A stretch of DNA of 64,000 nt from Bradyrhizobium sp. WSM3983 (GTDB taxonomy: Bacteria > Pseudomonadota > Alphaproteobacteria > Rhizobiales > Xanthobacteraceae). The translations under genes and the position numbers were made by a program. Under the pieces are notes generated by a model. It ran no database searches. It was not told the DNA's origin and saw only the letters and a program-made list of their open reading frames with translations. Numbering within the stretch: the first letter of the stretch is position 1; each line of letters begins with the position of its first letter. This document shows, one piece after another, positions 10,274 to 18,994 of the stretch. The DNA is taken from positions 224,501 to 288,500 of the forward strand of contig NZ_AXAY01000005.1 of assembly GCF_000473045.1 (NCBI RefSeq). The letters are read 5' to 3'.

Positions 10274-10288
10274 GTTATACAACATAAC
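10274..10288. promoter_or_regulatory. Putative operator of the hydroxycinnamate operon
   Basis: GTTATACAACATAAC is a perfect 5+5+5 inverted repeat 19 bases before the crotonase start codon and upstream of its AAGGA ribosome-binding site. Overlap with the likely promoter fits a repressor. In Rhodopseudomonas palustris the p-coumarate genes are controlled by the MarR-type CouR through a palindrome; whether this is the same class is inference. Confidence 0.45.
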
Positions 10289-10307
10289 TATTCTGATAAG
10301 GACGCAA

Positions 10308-11117
10308 ATGACACAGGGAAACGCCGAGACCGCTGACGCGGGCGCCTCCGGGCTGCTTCAGATCGAGAGGGTGGACCGGGTTCTGACCGTGGGTCTGAAC
10401 CGGCCAGCCAAGCGCAATGCGCTCAACGACGGCATCATCCTGGAAATCGGCGAATGCTTTGCGTCCCTGCCCGAGGACATCGGCGCGGTCGTCATTCACG
10501 GCGTCGGCGACCATTTCTCCTCCGGCCTCGACCTGTCCGAGCTTCAGGATCACGACGCCACCGGCGGCCTGCTGCATTCGCAGATGTGGCACCGGGTATT
10601 CGACCGCATCCAGTACAGCCGCGTGCCCGTGATTGCCGCGTTGAAGGGCGCCGTGATCGGCGGTGGGCTCGAGCTTGCTTGCTCCGCCCACATTCGCGTC
10701 GCCGAGCCCACAGCCTATTTCGCGCTGCCTGAGGGACAACGCGGCATCTTCGTCGGCGGCGGCGGTTCGGTACGGCTGCCGCGGCTGATCGGCGTCGCGC
10801 GCATGATGGACATGATGCTGACGGGCCGCGTCTATAGCGCGACCGAGGGCACGTCTTACGGCTTTGCGCAATATGTCACCGAAGCCGGTAACGGCCTCAC
10901 CAAGGCGCTGGAGCTTGCGACCAAGATCGCCTCCAACGCGCCGCTGACGAATTTTGCCGTACTCCAGGCGTTGCCGATGATCGCGGAGGCCAATCCGCAG
11001 ACCGGCCTCCTGATGGAATCGCTGATGGCGACGGTCGCACAGAGCGACAAAGAGGCAAAACGCAGGATCCGCGAATTCCTCGAGCACAAGACCGCCAAGG
11101 TAAAGCCGAAATCATGA
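10308..11117 (+). CDS. Crotonase-family enoyl-CoA hydratase of hydroxycinnamoyl-CoA degradation
   Basis: A 269-residue crotonase-fold protein. Two oxyanion-hole blocks are visible (HFSSGLDLSEL near residue 67 and AVIGGGLELACSAHIR near residue 118), followed by FALPEGQRGIFVGGGG, where the Glu after LP is in the usual catalytic position. Its gene overlaps that of feruloyl-CoA synthase by four bases (ATGA). It probably hydrates the side-chain double bond of coumaroyl-, feruloyl- or caffeoyl-CoA. Whether it also performs the retro-aldol cleavage of the Ech/HCHL enzymes cannot be told; the following dehydrogenase gene suggests a beta-oxidation-like route. Confidence 0.85.
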   Translation: MTQGNAETADAGASGLLQIERVDRVLTVGLNRPAKRNALNDGIILEIGECFASLPEDIGAVVIHGVGDHFSSGLDLSELQDHDATGGLLHSQMWHRVFDRIQYSRVPVIAALKGAVIGGGLELACSAHIRVAEPTAYFALPEGQRGIFVGGGGSVRLPRLIGVARMMDMMLTGRVYSATEGTSYGFAQYVTEAGNGLTKALELATKIASNAPLTNFAVLQALPMIAEANPQTGLLMESLMATVAQSDKEAKRRIREFLEHKTAKVKPKS

Positions 11118-12997
11118 GTATGCAGCCGTCCTCTTCCAGCACAGAGCGCGGCGCGAGCAATTCTCCGCTGCGGCCGATCTCGTTTGGCGATCCCCTCGTC
11201 GACATCGAACGGCACGCCGATGGCACGATCTATTTGCGGCCAAAGCAGCCGCTCGGCGGCTATCCGGCCCGCATCACCGATCGCCTGCATCACTGGGCGA
11301 CGACGACGCCGGACCGCGTGTTCATGGCGGAGCGCGAAGGCGGCCGGGGCTGGCGCAAAATCACCTATGCCGAGCTGCTCACGGCGAGCCGGCACATCGC
11401 ATCAAGCCTGCTTCAGCGCGGCCTCTCGGCGGAGAGACCGGTCGTCATCCTCTCTGGCAATTCGATCGACCATGCGCTGCTGGCGTTCGGCGCGTTCTAT
11501 GCCGGCATTCCGTTCTGTCCGGTATCGCCGGCCTATTCGCTGGTGTCGAAGGATTACGGCAAGCTCTCCTACCTGATGAAGCTGCTGACACCCGGCCTCG
11601 TCTTCGCCGAGGACGCCGACAAATTCGCGGACGCGCTCGCCGCCAACGTCTCGCTCGGCACCGAGATCGCCGCGTCCTATGGCGATGTGCCCGGCCGCGA
11701 CGTCACGCTGCTCGCCGACCTCATCGCGACGCCGATCCGCAGCGATCTCGAGGAAGTGCACGGCAAGATCGGCCCCGACACGATCGCAAAATTCCTGCTG
11801 ACGTCAGGCTCGACCGGCAATCCCAAGGCCGTCATCAACACCCAGCGCATGATCTGCGCCAACCAGGTGATGCTGCGCGAGACGCTCGCCTTCCTCAAGG
11901 ACGAACCGCCCGTCATCATCGACTGGCTGCCCTGGAATCACACCTTTGGCGGCAACCACAATATCGGGCTGACGCTCTACAATGGCGGCTCGATGTATCT
12001 CGACGCCGGCAAGCCGATGCCGGGCGGCATCGAGGAGACCGTGCGCAACCTCCAGGAGATCTCGCCGACGGTCTATTTCAACGTACCCAAGGGCTACGAG
12101 TCGCTGCTGCCTTATTTGCGCGACGACCCGGGCCTGCGTGCAAAGTTCTTCGACCGGCTGCACGCGATGTTCTTCTCGGGCGCGGCGCTGTCGCCCTTCG
12201 TCTGGAACAGTCTCGACGAGCTCGCGGTGAAGGAAAAAGGCTATCGCGTGCCGATGCTGACCGGCCTCGGCGCGACCGAGACCGCGCCGTTCTTCATGTC
12301 GGTCAATCCGCGTACCAGCCGCTCCGGCCATGTCGGACTGCCGGTGTCAGGCAACGATGCCAAGCTCGTGCCAAACAACGGCAAGATGGAGGTGCGCGCC
12401 AAGGGCCCGAACGTGATGCCCGGCTATTGGCGCCAGCCCGACATCACCGCGAAATCCTTCGACGAGGAAGGATTTTACAAGATGGGCGACGCGCTCAAGC
12501 CCGCCGACCCCGATGATCTCAACGCCGGCTTCGATTTCGACGGCCGCGTCAGCGAGGATTTCAAGCTCGCGAGCGGCACCTGGGTCAGCGTCGGTCCGCT
12601 GCGTGCGCGCTTCGTCGCGGCCTGCGCACCGCTGGTGCGCGACGTCGTCATCGCCGGCATCAACCGCGACGAGGTCTCCGCGCTGGTGCTGCTCGATCTC
12701 GACGGCTGCCGCCTGATCAACCCGACCCTGCCGGCCGACGATCTCACCGTCACCGCCCGCGACCGGCTGGTCCGTGAGGCTTTCCGCGAGCGCCTGATCC
12801 AGTTCCTTTCTTCGGCCACCGGCTCCTCGACGCGGATCACGCGCGCCATCCTGCTGGATGCGCCGCTGTCGATCGACAAGGGCGAGGTCACCGACAAGGG
12901 CTCGATCAACCAGCGCGCGGTGCTCGAGCATCGCGGCGCGCTGATCGAGGAGCTCTACGCTGCCAATCCATCGGACCGTGTGATATCGGTCGGCTAA
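11114..12997 (+). CDS. fcs: Feruloyl-CoA synthase (hydroxycinnamate--CoA ligase)
   Basis: A 627-residue ANL-superfamily enzyme that adenylates a hydroxycinnamic acid and transfers it to CoA. The P-loop motif is [14 protein letters not shown] (near residue 230), followed by [22 protein letters not shown] (A5 motif) and [10 protein letters not shown] with the downstream acidic and Arg elements. The C-terminal [17 protein letters not shown] carries the Lys region in the form characteristic of the Fcs subgroup, which is longer than 4-coumarate:CoA ligases of plants. Four-base overlap with the upstream crotonase gene implies translational coupling. Likely substrates are ferulate, p-coumarate and caffeate released from plant material. 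Confidence 0.92.
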   Translation: MSMQPSSSSTERGASNSPLRPISFGDPLVDIERHADGTIYLRPKQPLGGYPARITDRLHHWATTTPDRVFMAEREGGRGWRKITYAELLTASRHIASSLLQRGLSAERPVVILSGNSIDHALLAFGAFYAGIPFCPVSPAYSLVSKDYGKLSYLMKLLTPGLVFAEDADKFADALAANVSLGTEIAASYGDVPGRDVTLLADLIATPIRSDLEEVHGKIGPDTIAKFLLTSGSTGNPKAVINTQRMICANQVMLRETLAFLKDEPPVIIDWLPWNHTFGGNHNIGLTLYNGGSMYLDAGKPMPGGIEETVRNLQEISPTVYFNVPKGYESLLPYLRDDPGLRAKFFDRLHAMFFSGAALSPFVWNSLDELAVKEKGYRVPMLTGLGATETAPFFMSVNPRTSRSGHVGLPVSGNDAKLVPNNGKMEVRAKGPNVMPGYWRQPDITAKSFDEEGFYKMGDALKPADPDDLNAGFDFDGRVSEDFKLASGTWVSVGPLRARFVAACAPLVRDVVIAGINRDEVSALVLLDLDGCRLINPTLPADDLTVTARDRLVREAFRERLIQFLSSATGSSTRITRAILLDAPLSIDKGEVTDKGSINQRAVLEHRGALIEELYAANPSDRVISVG

Positions 12998-13017
12998 GAA
13001 ATCATAAGGAGAACGCC

Positions 13018-13779
13018 ATGTTGTTGAAGGATCAGGCGGCCATCGTTACCGGCGGCGCATCGGGGCTGGGCGCTGCAACTGCGCGAAAACTGGCGGCGCA
13101 GGGCGCCAAGGTCGCGGTGTGCGACCTCAATGCCAAGCTCGCGGAGAGCGTTGCCGCCGAGATCAAGGGCGTGGCCGTGACCTGCGACGTCTCTGACGCG
13201 GCCTCCGCTGAAGCCGCGATCGCGCAGGCGACTAAGGCCCATGGCCCGGCCCGCGTGCTGGTCAACTGCGCCGGTATCGGCGTTGCCAAGCGTGTCGTCG
13301 GCCGCGACGGCCCGATGGCGCTCGCCGATTTCGACAAGGTAATCAAGGTCAATTTGATCGGCACTTTCAACATGCTGCGCCTTGCCGCCGCCGAGATGTC
13401 CAAACTGGAGCCGCAGGCGACCGGCGAGCGCGGCGTCATCATCAACACGGCGTCCGTCGCCGCCTATGACGGCCAGATCGGCCAGTCGGCCTATTCGGCG
13501 TCAAAGGGCGGCATCGTCGGCATGACGCTGCCGATCGCGCGCGAGCTCGCCCAATTCGGCGTCCGCGTGCTGACGATCGCACCCGGCCTGTTCCTCACGC
13601 CCCTGCTGGCCAATCTGCCGCAGGAAGCCCAGGATTCGCTGGCCGCCGCGATCCCCTTCCCGCGCCGGCTCGGCCACGCCGACGAATTCGCCGCGCTCGC
13701 ACTTCACATGGTCGAGAACTCTTACCTCAACGGCGAAGTGGTGCGCCTCGACGGTTCGCTGCGCATGGCGCCGAAGTAG
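13018..13779 (+). CDS. SDR-family 3-hydroxyacyl-CoA dehydrogenase
   Basis: A 253-residue short-chain dehydrogenase with the cofactor motif TGGASGLG (residues 11-18), an Asp after the second strand (CDLNAK) indicating NAD preference, NCAGIG, and the catalytic Ser/YxxxK set ([23 protein letters not shown]). It resembles the HSD10/type II 3-hydroxyacyl-CoA dehydrogenase group, including the PGLFLTPLL segment. AAGGAG precedes the ATG, 20 bases after the fcs stop. In this operon it would oxidise the 3-hydroxy-3-arylpropionyl-CoA made by the crotonase. A thiolase completing the cycle is not present in the operon. Confidence 0.85.
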   Translation: MLLKDQAAIVTGGASGLGAATARKLAAQGAKVAVCDLNAKLAESVAAEIKGVAVTCDVSDAASAEAAIAQATKAHGPARVLVNCAGIGVAKRVVGRDGPMALADFDKVIKVNLIGTFNMLRLAAAEMSKLEPQATGERGVIINTASVAAYDGQIGQSAYSASKGGIVGMTLPIARELAQFGVRVLTIAPGLFLTPLLANLPQEAQDSLAAAIPFPRRLGHADEFAALALHMVENSYLNGEVVRLDGSLRMAPK

Positions 13780-13792
13780 GACGCGAAAACGC

Positions 13793-14212
13793 ATGTTCGT
13801 GAACCGGCGCGACGTCCAGATCCAGTGGGGTGATTGCGACCCCGCCAACATCGTCTACTACCCGCGTTATTTCGCGATGTTCGACGATTCGACGTCAACC
13901 CTGTTCGAGGTCGCCGGCTTCTCCAAGCAGGATCTGGTTCGCAAATACGGCCTGGTGGGCATTCCCATGGTCGATACGCGGTCCAAATTCTACATTCCCT
14001 CGACCTATGGCGACTGGATCACCATCGAAACGAAGATCGAGAGCATCAAGCGCTCGAGCTTCGAGGTGAAGCACAACGTCTACAAGGGCGAGGCGCTTGC
14101 CATCGAAGGTTTTGAGACCCGCGTCCTGGTCGGCCGCGATCCCGTTAACCCCGACAAGCTGAAATCGGCACCGTTTCCTCCGGAGATGGTAGCGAAATTC
14201 ACCGAGAATTAG
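13793..14212 (+). CDS. 4-hydroxybenzoyl-CoA-type thioesterase
   Basis: A 139-residue hotdog protein starting with VNRRDVQIQWGDCDPANIVY. The D-C-D-P-A-x-I-V-Y/F-Y-P block is the signature of Pseudomonas-type 4-hydroxybenzoyl-CoA thioesterases, and the Asp before PA matches the catalytic Asp. It follows the dehydrogenase by 13 bases and closes the catabolic part of the operon. Release of 4-hydroxybenzoate or vanillate from its CoA ester is the expected reaction, and 4-hydroxybenzoate would feed PobA encoded 8 kb away. Related YbgC-like enzymes use other acyl-CoAs, so specificity is inferred from context. Confidence 0.85.
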   Translation: MFVNRRDVQIQWGDCDPANIVYYPRYFAMFDDSTSTLFEVAGFSKQDLVRKYGLVGIPMVDTRSKFYIPSTYGDWITIETKIESIKRSSFEVKHNVYKGEALAIEGFETRVLVGRDPVNPDKLKSAPFPPEMVAKFTEN

Positions 14213-14303
14213 ATTCTGGAGCTAAATCGCCGCATCACCAAAAGACGGGGCTGAATTCATCCCCGATTTCTGCTTTCAAACAATAACGTCAAGGGAGGAA
14301 ACA

Positions 14304-15455
14304 ATGAAACGCTTTTACCTGACTGCTGCCATCGCGGCGGCCACGCTGGCGCTGCCGACCCTGCCCGGGCTGGCCCAGACCAACGAAATCACCATCGGCA
14401 TCAGTGTGACCACTACGGGTCCTGCCGCCGCCCTCGGCATTCCCGAGCGCAATGCGCTGGAATTCGTGCCGAAGGAAATCGGCGGCGTGCCGCTGAAGGT
14501 GATCGTGCTCGACGACGGCGGCGACCCGACGACGGCAACCACGAACGCGCGCCGCTTCGTTACGGAGTCCAAGGCCGACATCATCATGGGCTCCTCGACG
14601 ACACCGCCATCCATCGCGATCTCCAATGTCGCGAACGAAGCCGGCATTCCGCATTTCGGCCTTGCGCCGTTCCCAATCACGCCCGAGCGCGCCAAGTGGT
14701 CGGTGTCGATGCCGCAGCCGATTCCGATCATGGGCAAGGTGCTCTATGAACACATGAAGGCCCACAAGGTGAAGACGGTCGGCTATATCGGCTATTCCGA
14801 CTCCTACGGCGATCTCTGGTTCAACGACTTCAAGGCGCAGGGCGTGCCGATGGGCATGACCATGGTCGACGAGGAGCGCTTCGCGCGGCCCGACACGTCT
14901 GTCACCGGACAGGTTCTGAAGCTCGTCGCCGCCAATCCCGACGCGATCCTGATCGGCGCCTCCGGTACCGCGGCCGCATTACCGCAGACCGAGTTGCGCG
15001 AGCGCGGCTATCAGGGCCTGATCTATCAGACCCATGGCGCCGCCAGCATGGACTTCATCCGCATCGCCGGCAAAGCAGCGGAAGGCGTGCTGATGGCTTC
15101 CGGTCCCGTCATGGATCCCGAGGATCAGCCGGACGAGGCCGCGACCAAGAAGCCGGGCCTCGCGCTCAACACGGCCTATGAGGCCAAGTACGGCCCGAAC
15201 AGCCGCAGCCAGTTCGCCGGCCATTCCTACGATGCCTTCGAGGTCCTGAAGCGCATCATCCCGACCGCATTGAAGACGGCGAAGCCCGGCACGCCGGAAT
15301 TCCGCGAGGCGATTCGCCAAGCCTGGTTGACCGAAAGGGAGATCCCGGCGAGCCAGGGTGTCTACAACTTCACCGAAAAAGATCGCTACGGTCTCGACGA
15401 CCGCTCACGCATCCTGCTCACGGTCAAGAACGGCAAATACACGCTCGCGAAATAA
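14304..15455 (+). CDS. ABC-type periplasmic binding protein, hydroxycinnamate/CouP-like
   Basis: A 383-residue exported protein with a signal peptide over residues 1-24 (cut after GLAQ) and the type I periplasmic-binding fold of the LivK class: ITIGISVTTTGPAAALGIPE at the start, then SSTTPPSIAISNVANEAGIP and VKTVGYIGYSDSYGDLW. The gene stands at the end of the hydroxycinnamate operon with GGGAGG before its ATG. In R. palustris a similar protein (CouP) beside the coumarate genes binds p-coumarate, so an aromatic ligand is likely here. No ABC permease or ATPase gene is adjacent, so it must share membrane subunits encoded elsewhere. Confidence 0.82.
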   Translation: MKRFYLTAAIAAATLALPTLPGLAQTNEITIGISVTTTGPAAALGIPERNALEFVPKEIGGVPLKVIVLDDGGDPTTATTNARRFVTESKADIIMGSSTTPPSIAISNVANEAGIPHFGLAPFPITPERAKWSVSMPQPIPIMGKVLYEHMKAHKVKTVGYIGYSDSYGDLWFNDFKAQGVPMGMTMVDEERFARPDTSVTGQVLKLVAANPDAILIGASGTAAALPQTELRERGYQGLIYQTHGAASMDFIRIAGKAAEGVLMASGPVMDPEDQPDEAATKKPGLALNTAYEAKYGPNSRSQFAGHSYDAFEVLKRIIPTALKTAKPGTPEFREAIRQAWLTEREIPASQGVYNFTEKDRYGLDDRSRILLTVKNGKYTLAK

Positions 15456-15477
15456 GCGGCGATAGTTTCCGAGACGA

Positions 15478-15509
15478 GAGCTGGCCCATTGGGCCGGCTC
15501 TTTTCTTTT
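15478..15509 (+). terminator. Rho-independent terminator of the hydroxycinnamate operon
   Basis: GAGCTGGCCC and GGGCCGGCTC form a ten-pair stem (one G-T wobble) around a short ATT loop, followed by TTTTCTTTT. It lies 22 bases after the binding-protein stop and ends 12 bases before the end of the convergent GST gene. Confidence 0.85.
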
Positions 15510-15520
15510 GTGCGATTGCG

Positions 15521-16249
15521 TCAGGCCGCTTGCCGCAGTGGCGCCCAGGCGAACTCCGGATAGTAGCTATCCATCATCCGGTCGACATAGGCGGTGAGGT
15601 TCGGAAATCCTTCCGCACGCTCGCGCAGACGGGATTCGAAGAACGGTGTGAGAATTCCGGCGAGCGCGCCGAACGCGGTCGCGTCGACCCCGCTGGGCTT
15701 GTTGCCCATCAGATAGGATTTGTCGCCGAGCTGCACCGACAGTGCAAACAGCGAGCGGACCGCGAGATCGACATCGTCGTCGGGAGCGTGACGGCCGAGG
15801 CCGGAAAGCAGGTAATTCTCGGCGACGCGGAATTGCGCGTCCTCGCGCAGCTTCTCGCGGCTGTGCTCGGGCGCCCCGTCGAAGAAACGCGCAGGGCCCT
15901 TGGCGAAATTGGCAGCATCGACCCAGCGCGCGCCGACCAGCGACCAATAGACGTGGTGCTCGATCATGCGCTCGAACGCCCAGGCTTGGGCGCGCTCGTG
16001 CAAAGAAAGGCCGGCGTCGAAGTCAAAGCCGTAGCGGCGCTCGATATGGGCGCGGATGAAGGTGGAATCGGCTACCGCCTCGCCGCCATCATCGATGAAA
16101 GGCAGCTGGCCCTTCGGCGACGCCGGCGGCATCGCGCGCTCCTTCCGGTAGGGCAGTCCCGCCATCTTGAGCTGCACCTCGGTCTTGGTGACGAAAGGGC
16201 TGATTTCCGGCAGGCCGAAGCCGGTGCCAAAGCCGTAAAGCGTGATCAT
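15521..16249 (-). CDS. Glutathione S-transferase-like protein, Fax/metaxin-type N-terminal domain
   Basis: A 242-residue protein. Residues 1-75 form a thioredoxin-like domain of the Fax/metaxin type (MITLYGFGTGFGLPEISPFV, then PKGQLPFIDDGGEAVADST, with the ADST turn where glutathione or an analogue would sit). Residues about 90-235 form an all-helical GST C-domain (KPSGVDATAFGALAGIL contains the N-capping Asp). The usual catalytic Cys/Ser/Tyr of the N-domain is not obvious. I chose the ATG at 16249 because the first beta-strand starts there. It precedes, in the opposite direction, a YafY regulator gene, the same arrangement as the pair at 22.9-24.6 kb. Confidence 0.8.
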   Translation of the reverse strand: MITLYGFGTGFGLPEISPFVTKTEVQLKMAGLPYRKERAMPPASPKGQLPFIDDGGEAVADSTFIRAHIERRYGFDFDAGLSLHERAQAWAFERMIEHHVYWSLVGARWVDAANFAKGPARFFDGAPEHSREKLREDAQFRVAENYLLSGLGRHAPDDDVDLAVRSLFALSVQLGDKSYLMGNKPSGVDATAFGALAGILTPFFESRLRERAEGFPNLTAYVDRMMDSYYPEFAWAPLRQAA

Positions 16250-16287
16250 TGGAGCTCTCCTGAACCTACCGAAAGAGTTGATGGAAC

Positions 16288-16563
16288 CTAGTGCCGGGCT
16301 GCTGCCACCATGGTGGCAGCAGCCGTGATATCTTCTGCGAAACGGGCCCCCCGCCAGGCGCGGCCCATGACATGGCGGACCAGCGCGTCCGCAGCCCGTA
16401 CCAGCGAGCGTGTCAGCATGGTCGCGAGCGCAACGCGGAGGTCGACGACGGTGAGATCGAAAAACGTGAGGCGGCTGAAGGCCCAGGCATACAGCGAGGC
16501 ATGCAACGAGGCCTGGCTCCGCCACAACGGACCGGCCGGACCGAAATGGGTTGGAATGATCAT
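16288..16563 (-). CDS. Small hypothetical protein, possibly first gene of the GST operon
   Basis: A 91-residue frame starting at an ATG with AGAGGA nine bases upstream, oriented with the GST gene, whose start lies 38 bases further on. The translation has a hydrophobic/aromatic first half (MIIPTHFGPAGPLWRSQASL) and a helical second half rich in Ala, Val and Arg. The last codons run through a perfect 28-base palindrome (16297-16324). I recognise no family. Placement, ribosome-binding site and the operator just upstream argue for a real gene; an unremarkable sequence and short length argue for caution. Confidence 0.5.
   Translation of the reverse strand: MIIPTHFGPAGPLWRSQASLHASLYAWAFSRLTFFDLTVVDLRVALATMLTRSLVRAADALVRHVMGRAWRGARFAEDITAAATMVAAARH
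16297..16324. repeat. Perfect 28-base palindrome at the end of a small reading frame
   Basis: Fourteen bases (GGCTGCTGCCACCA) are followed without spacer by their exact reverse complement. It encodes part of the Ala-rich C-terminus of the 91-residue frame and lies 48 bases upstream of the GST start codon. In mRNA it would form a very stable hairpin, and as DNA it is a two-fold symmetric site. Confidence 0.8.
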
Positions 16564-16609
16564 GGACAAATCCTCTTCAGTCGATGTGTTGTCCCGGTAT
16601 AGAACTCCC

Positions 16610-16633
16610 CTGCTGCCAACATCCTGTCAGCAG
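16610..16633. promoter_or_regulatory. Inverted-repeat operator between GST cluster and YafY regulator (copy 1)
   Basis: CTGCTGCCA (16610-16618) and TGTCAGCAG (16625-16633) are inverted with one mismatch around ACATCC. It lies between the diverging small-protein/GST genes and the regulator gene. The core ACATCCTGT also occurs in the operator of the second pair (23624-23654), supporting a shared class of regulator. Confidence 0.6.
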
Positions 16634-16675
16634 CGACACGCCGCTTTCTGATCTGGCCCCGATGAGAGAATTGTC

Positions 16676-17374
16676 ATGAGACGCGCCGACCGGCTGTTTC
16701 AGATCATCCAGGTGCTGAGGCGCACCCGTAAGCCGCTGACAGCGGACGCGATTGCCGCCGAGCTCGAGACTTCGAAGCGAACGATCTATCGCGACATCGC
16801 AACGCTGATGGGCCAGCGTGTGCCGATCCGCGGTGAAGCCGGCATGGGCTACATTCTCGAGAAGGGATTTGACCTGCCGCCCTTGATGCTAACACCCGAC
16901 GAGATCGAGGCGGCGGTGCTGGGCGCGCAATGGGTCGCGGGCCATGCCGATTCCACGCTGGCGCGCGCGGCCGAAGATCTGATGGCGAAGATCGCCGACA
17001 CCGTGCCTGAGCGCCTGCGCCCCTTCGTGCTGGAGCCCGCAAGCCGCGCGCGGCCGAGCTGGAACAGGGAGCCTGATCGCCTGGACATGGCGCGCACGCG
17101 CACCCAGATCCACGAAGGCAAGAAGATCATGCTGCGCTATCGCGACGAGCAGGGCCGCCCCAGCGAGCGCATGATCTGGCCGATCTCGGTCGGCTATCTC
17201 GAAGCCGTGCGCCTGCTCGCGGCCTGGTGCGAGCTGCGCAGCGATTTCCGCAGCTTCCGCACCGACCGCGTCGTAGATGCCACCTATCTCGACGAAAGAT
17301 ATCCGGAGCGGCGCGACGTGCTGCGTGCGAAATGGCGGCAGAGCCTGGTCTGGGGGCCGCCTAAGGATACCTGA
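16676..17374 (+). CDS. YafY-type transcriptional regulator (HTH-11 plus WYL domain)
   Basis: A 232-residue regulator. Residues 1-60 form an HTH-11 domain (MRRADRLFQIIQVLRRTRKP, then TADAIAAELETSKRTIYRDI). A linker follows, and residues about 140-215 are a WYL-type ligand-sensing domain (RYRDEQGRPSERMIWPISVG, then LLAAWCELRSDFRSFRTDRV), in which the nominal W-Y-L triad reads differently. It lacks the C-terminal extension present in the 326-residue paralogue at 23665. YafY proteins often repress a divergent gene, here most likely the GST at 15521-16249. The effector is unknown. Confidence 0.85.
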   Translation: MRRADRLFQIIQVLRRTRKPLTADAIAAELETSKRTIYRDIATLMGQRVPIRGEAGMGYILEKGFDLPPLMLTPDEIEAAVLGAQWVAGHADSTLARAAEDLMAKIADTVPERLRPFVLEPASRARPSWNREPDRLDMARTRTQIHEGKKIMLRYRDEQGRPSERMIWPISVGYLEAVRLLAAWCELRSDFRSFRTDRVVDATYLDERYPERRDVLRAKWRQSLVWGPPKDT

Positions 17375-17383
17375 CAAGGAAAC

Positions 17384-17707
17384 GTGACGACGATGGAAGA
17401 GATCGATCTGTCGAGCTGTTGCCAGAGCTGCGGCGCCTGCTGCGGTTATTCGCAGAACTGGCCCCGCTTCTCGATCGAGAGCGACGAGGAGCTTGCAGCT
17501 ATTCCAGAGGCGCTCGTCAACGAGCGTCAATCCGGCATGCGCTGCGAGGGCGATCGCTGTTCGGCGTTGCAGGGCGAGATCGGCAAGGCGACCGCCTGCG
17601 GCATCTACGCGATGCGGCCGGAGGTGTGCCGCACCTGCATGCCGGGCGACGCCGAATGCGCGATGGCGCGGCGGAAGTTCGGACTGCCTGTAATCGAGAC
17701 CGCTTAA
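17384..17707 (+). CDS. YkgJ-family cysteine-cluster protein
   Basis: A 107-residue protein with the CxxCxxCC-like start CCQSCGACCGYSQNW, a central MRCEGDRCSAL and the C-terminal CGIYAMRPEVCRTCMPGD. This set of nine or more Cys in two clusters is the YkgJ/UPF0153 pattern, thought to bind zinc or an Fe-S cluster; function is unknown. It follows the regulator by nine bases and may be co-transcribed. The start is a GTG at 17384 close to AAGGA, or an ATG at 17393. Its stop overlaps that of the convergent gene. Confidence 0.85.
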   Translation: MTTMEEIDLSSCCQSCGACCGYSQNWPRFSIESDEELAAIPEALVNERQSGMRCEGDRCSALQGEIGKATACGIYAMRPEVCRTCMPGDAECAMARRKFGLPVIETA

Positions 17708-18102
17708 GCCGGAACCGCTTCGCCGACCTCGTCGTCGATCTCGTCGTCCAGCGGTGCGAACACCGAGAGCGGCTTGGTCGACAGCGTGATCGGCTTGCGG
17801 CCGCCCGACAGCGACGGGGACGATTTAGCCGAGCCCTCGCGCGACAGCGCATAGAGCGTCGAGCCGACACGGCCGCCGTTCTCGATCAGGTCGCGCTCGC
17901 TGCAGCTTCCTGCGATCGCGACGGCCAGCGAATGAAGATGGCTGCGGCGATAGCAGAACAGCGCCAGCCTGGCGCGCGCGTCAGGGGAAACACTCTCAAC
18001 CAGCCTCGGCAGGCCACCCTCGCTGGCGCGGTACATCTCGCCAAGGAGTTCGTCGCGAACCGGGCAGAAATCGCTTTCATAAGCGTCGCGGCTTGAAAAC
18101 AT
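17704..18102 (-). CDS. Conserved hypothetical protein
   Basis: A 132-residue soluble protein with an acidic C-terminus. The N-terminal half is helical (SRDAYESDFCPVRDELLGEM, and later DARARLALFCYRRSHLHSLA), and a central segment (CSERDLIENGGRVGSTLYAL) looks like a short folded unit. The tail (LDDEIDDEVGEAVPA) is strongly acidic and probably disordered. GAGGGAG precedes the ATG at 18102, which is why I did not use codons further upstream. I do not recognise a family; proteins of this look are frequent in Bradyrhizobium. Confidence 0.7.
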   Translation of the reverse strand: MFSSRDAYESDFCPVRDELLGEMYRASEGGLPRLVESVSPDARARLALFCYRRSHLHSLAVAIAGSCSERDLIENGGRVGSTLYALSREGSAKSSPSLSGGRKPITLSTKPLSVFAPLDDEIDDEVGEAVPA

Positions 18103-18158
18103 TGCAGTTCTCCCTCGTGTGGGGAAGATGCAGCGCAATTCTCTAATGAAAGGTTAAC

Positions 18159-18185
18159 CACCCCGGGCGGTAGTCACCCGGGGTG
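18159..18185 (-). terminator. GC-rich hairpin after the DUF3307 gene
   Basis: CACCCCGGG (18159-18167) and CCCGGGGTG (18177-18185) form a nine-pair stem around a nine-base loop. It lies downstream of the minus-strand DUF3307 gene and upstream of the minus-strand gene at 17704-18102. There is no strong T-run, so termination would be weak or protein-dependent. Confidence 0.45.
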
Positions 18186-18245
18186 CTTGCGCCCTGGCCG
18201 CGAATCAGAAGGCCCAGACGGGCCGAGGATCGGAAACAACCGGCC

Positions 18246-18593
18246 TCAGTTCGCCGCCATGAAGATGGAGAGACCGAAGCCGGTCAGATGGTGCAGGGCC
18301 TGGTCGACGCCGATCAGGGTCCAGAACCAGGGGTGCTCCTGGTTGACGCCGAAATTGGCCGAGACCAGTCCCTTCGCGCGGTCGATCGTGATGTGAATGA
18401 GGAAATCGATCAGCGCCACGAACCAGAATTTCGGCGCGACAATCAGGATCAGCGGCAGTGCAACCGCAAAGTGAATCAGGCAATGCACCAGAAGCGGCAA
18501 AGCCCAGCCGTGCTTCTGGTCCTTGCCGTGCGCCATCCAGGCGGTCTGCAGCACGAAATCGGCGATGATGTGCTTGAAGGTGAGCAGCAACAT
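18246..18593 (-). CDS. DUF3307 membrane protein
   Basis: A protein of 115 residues from the ATG chosen here. It has four hydrophobic segments and the family's opening K-H-x-x-A-D-F-x-L-Q motif (LTFKHIIADFVLQTAWMAHG), a mid segment WALPLLVHCLIHFAVALPL and the conserved LIDFLIHITIDRAKG. DUF3307 proteins are small inner-membrane proteins of unknown function. The exact start is uncertain: a TTG or an ATG further upstream (up to 18719) keeps the frame open but adds non-typical sequence. Confidence 0.7.
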   Translation of the reverse strand: MLLLTFKHIIADFVLQTAWMAHGKDQKHGWALPLLVHCLIHFAVALPLILIVAPKFWFVALIDFLIHITIDRAKGLVSANFGVNQEHPWFWTLIGVDQALHHLTGFGLSIFMAAN

Positions 18594-18994
18594 CCAGCCA
18601 ATGAGCGCTTCGACCGGAACCGCCGATGACAGAGGTGGAAACGACAAAGCTGACGCCCTCGTTGACTCGAAAGAAAAAATGGAGCGTTCAGCGCAGCTTC
18701 TTCTTGGACCCCAGAACATCGGGACCGCCGATTTATGACATTTCCGGCGCCGGAATGCAGCCAGGGGAACTGGAAAATCGCCAACTGTGGCTAAACGGTG
18801 ATAGCTTAACCAAACGACGCGGATCGGTTGGGTAGGGTTACCTTCGGCGCGGAATTTGCATTCCGTCGCTTGAGCGCTATCATCCTTAGGTAGAGGATTA
18901 TCGTTCTTTTTTCAGACGCTTACGAATTTTTCGAGCGTGCCGCCGGCGATGGCCGTGCCGCCCGCCATCCCAGGAATAAGGCCAGAGTGCTGCC
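18594..18994. other. Non-coding interval upstream of the TAXI gene
   Basis: About 400 bases without a convincing gene; the frames here are short or are extensions of neighbours. The half nearer the TAXI gene is AT-richer (around 18780-18925) and probably holds the TAXI promoter. AGGAATAAGG (18971-18980) lies 14 bases upstream of that ATG. I see no repeat or clear operator. Confidence 0.5.
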
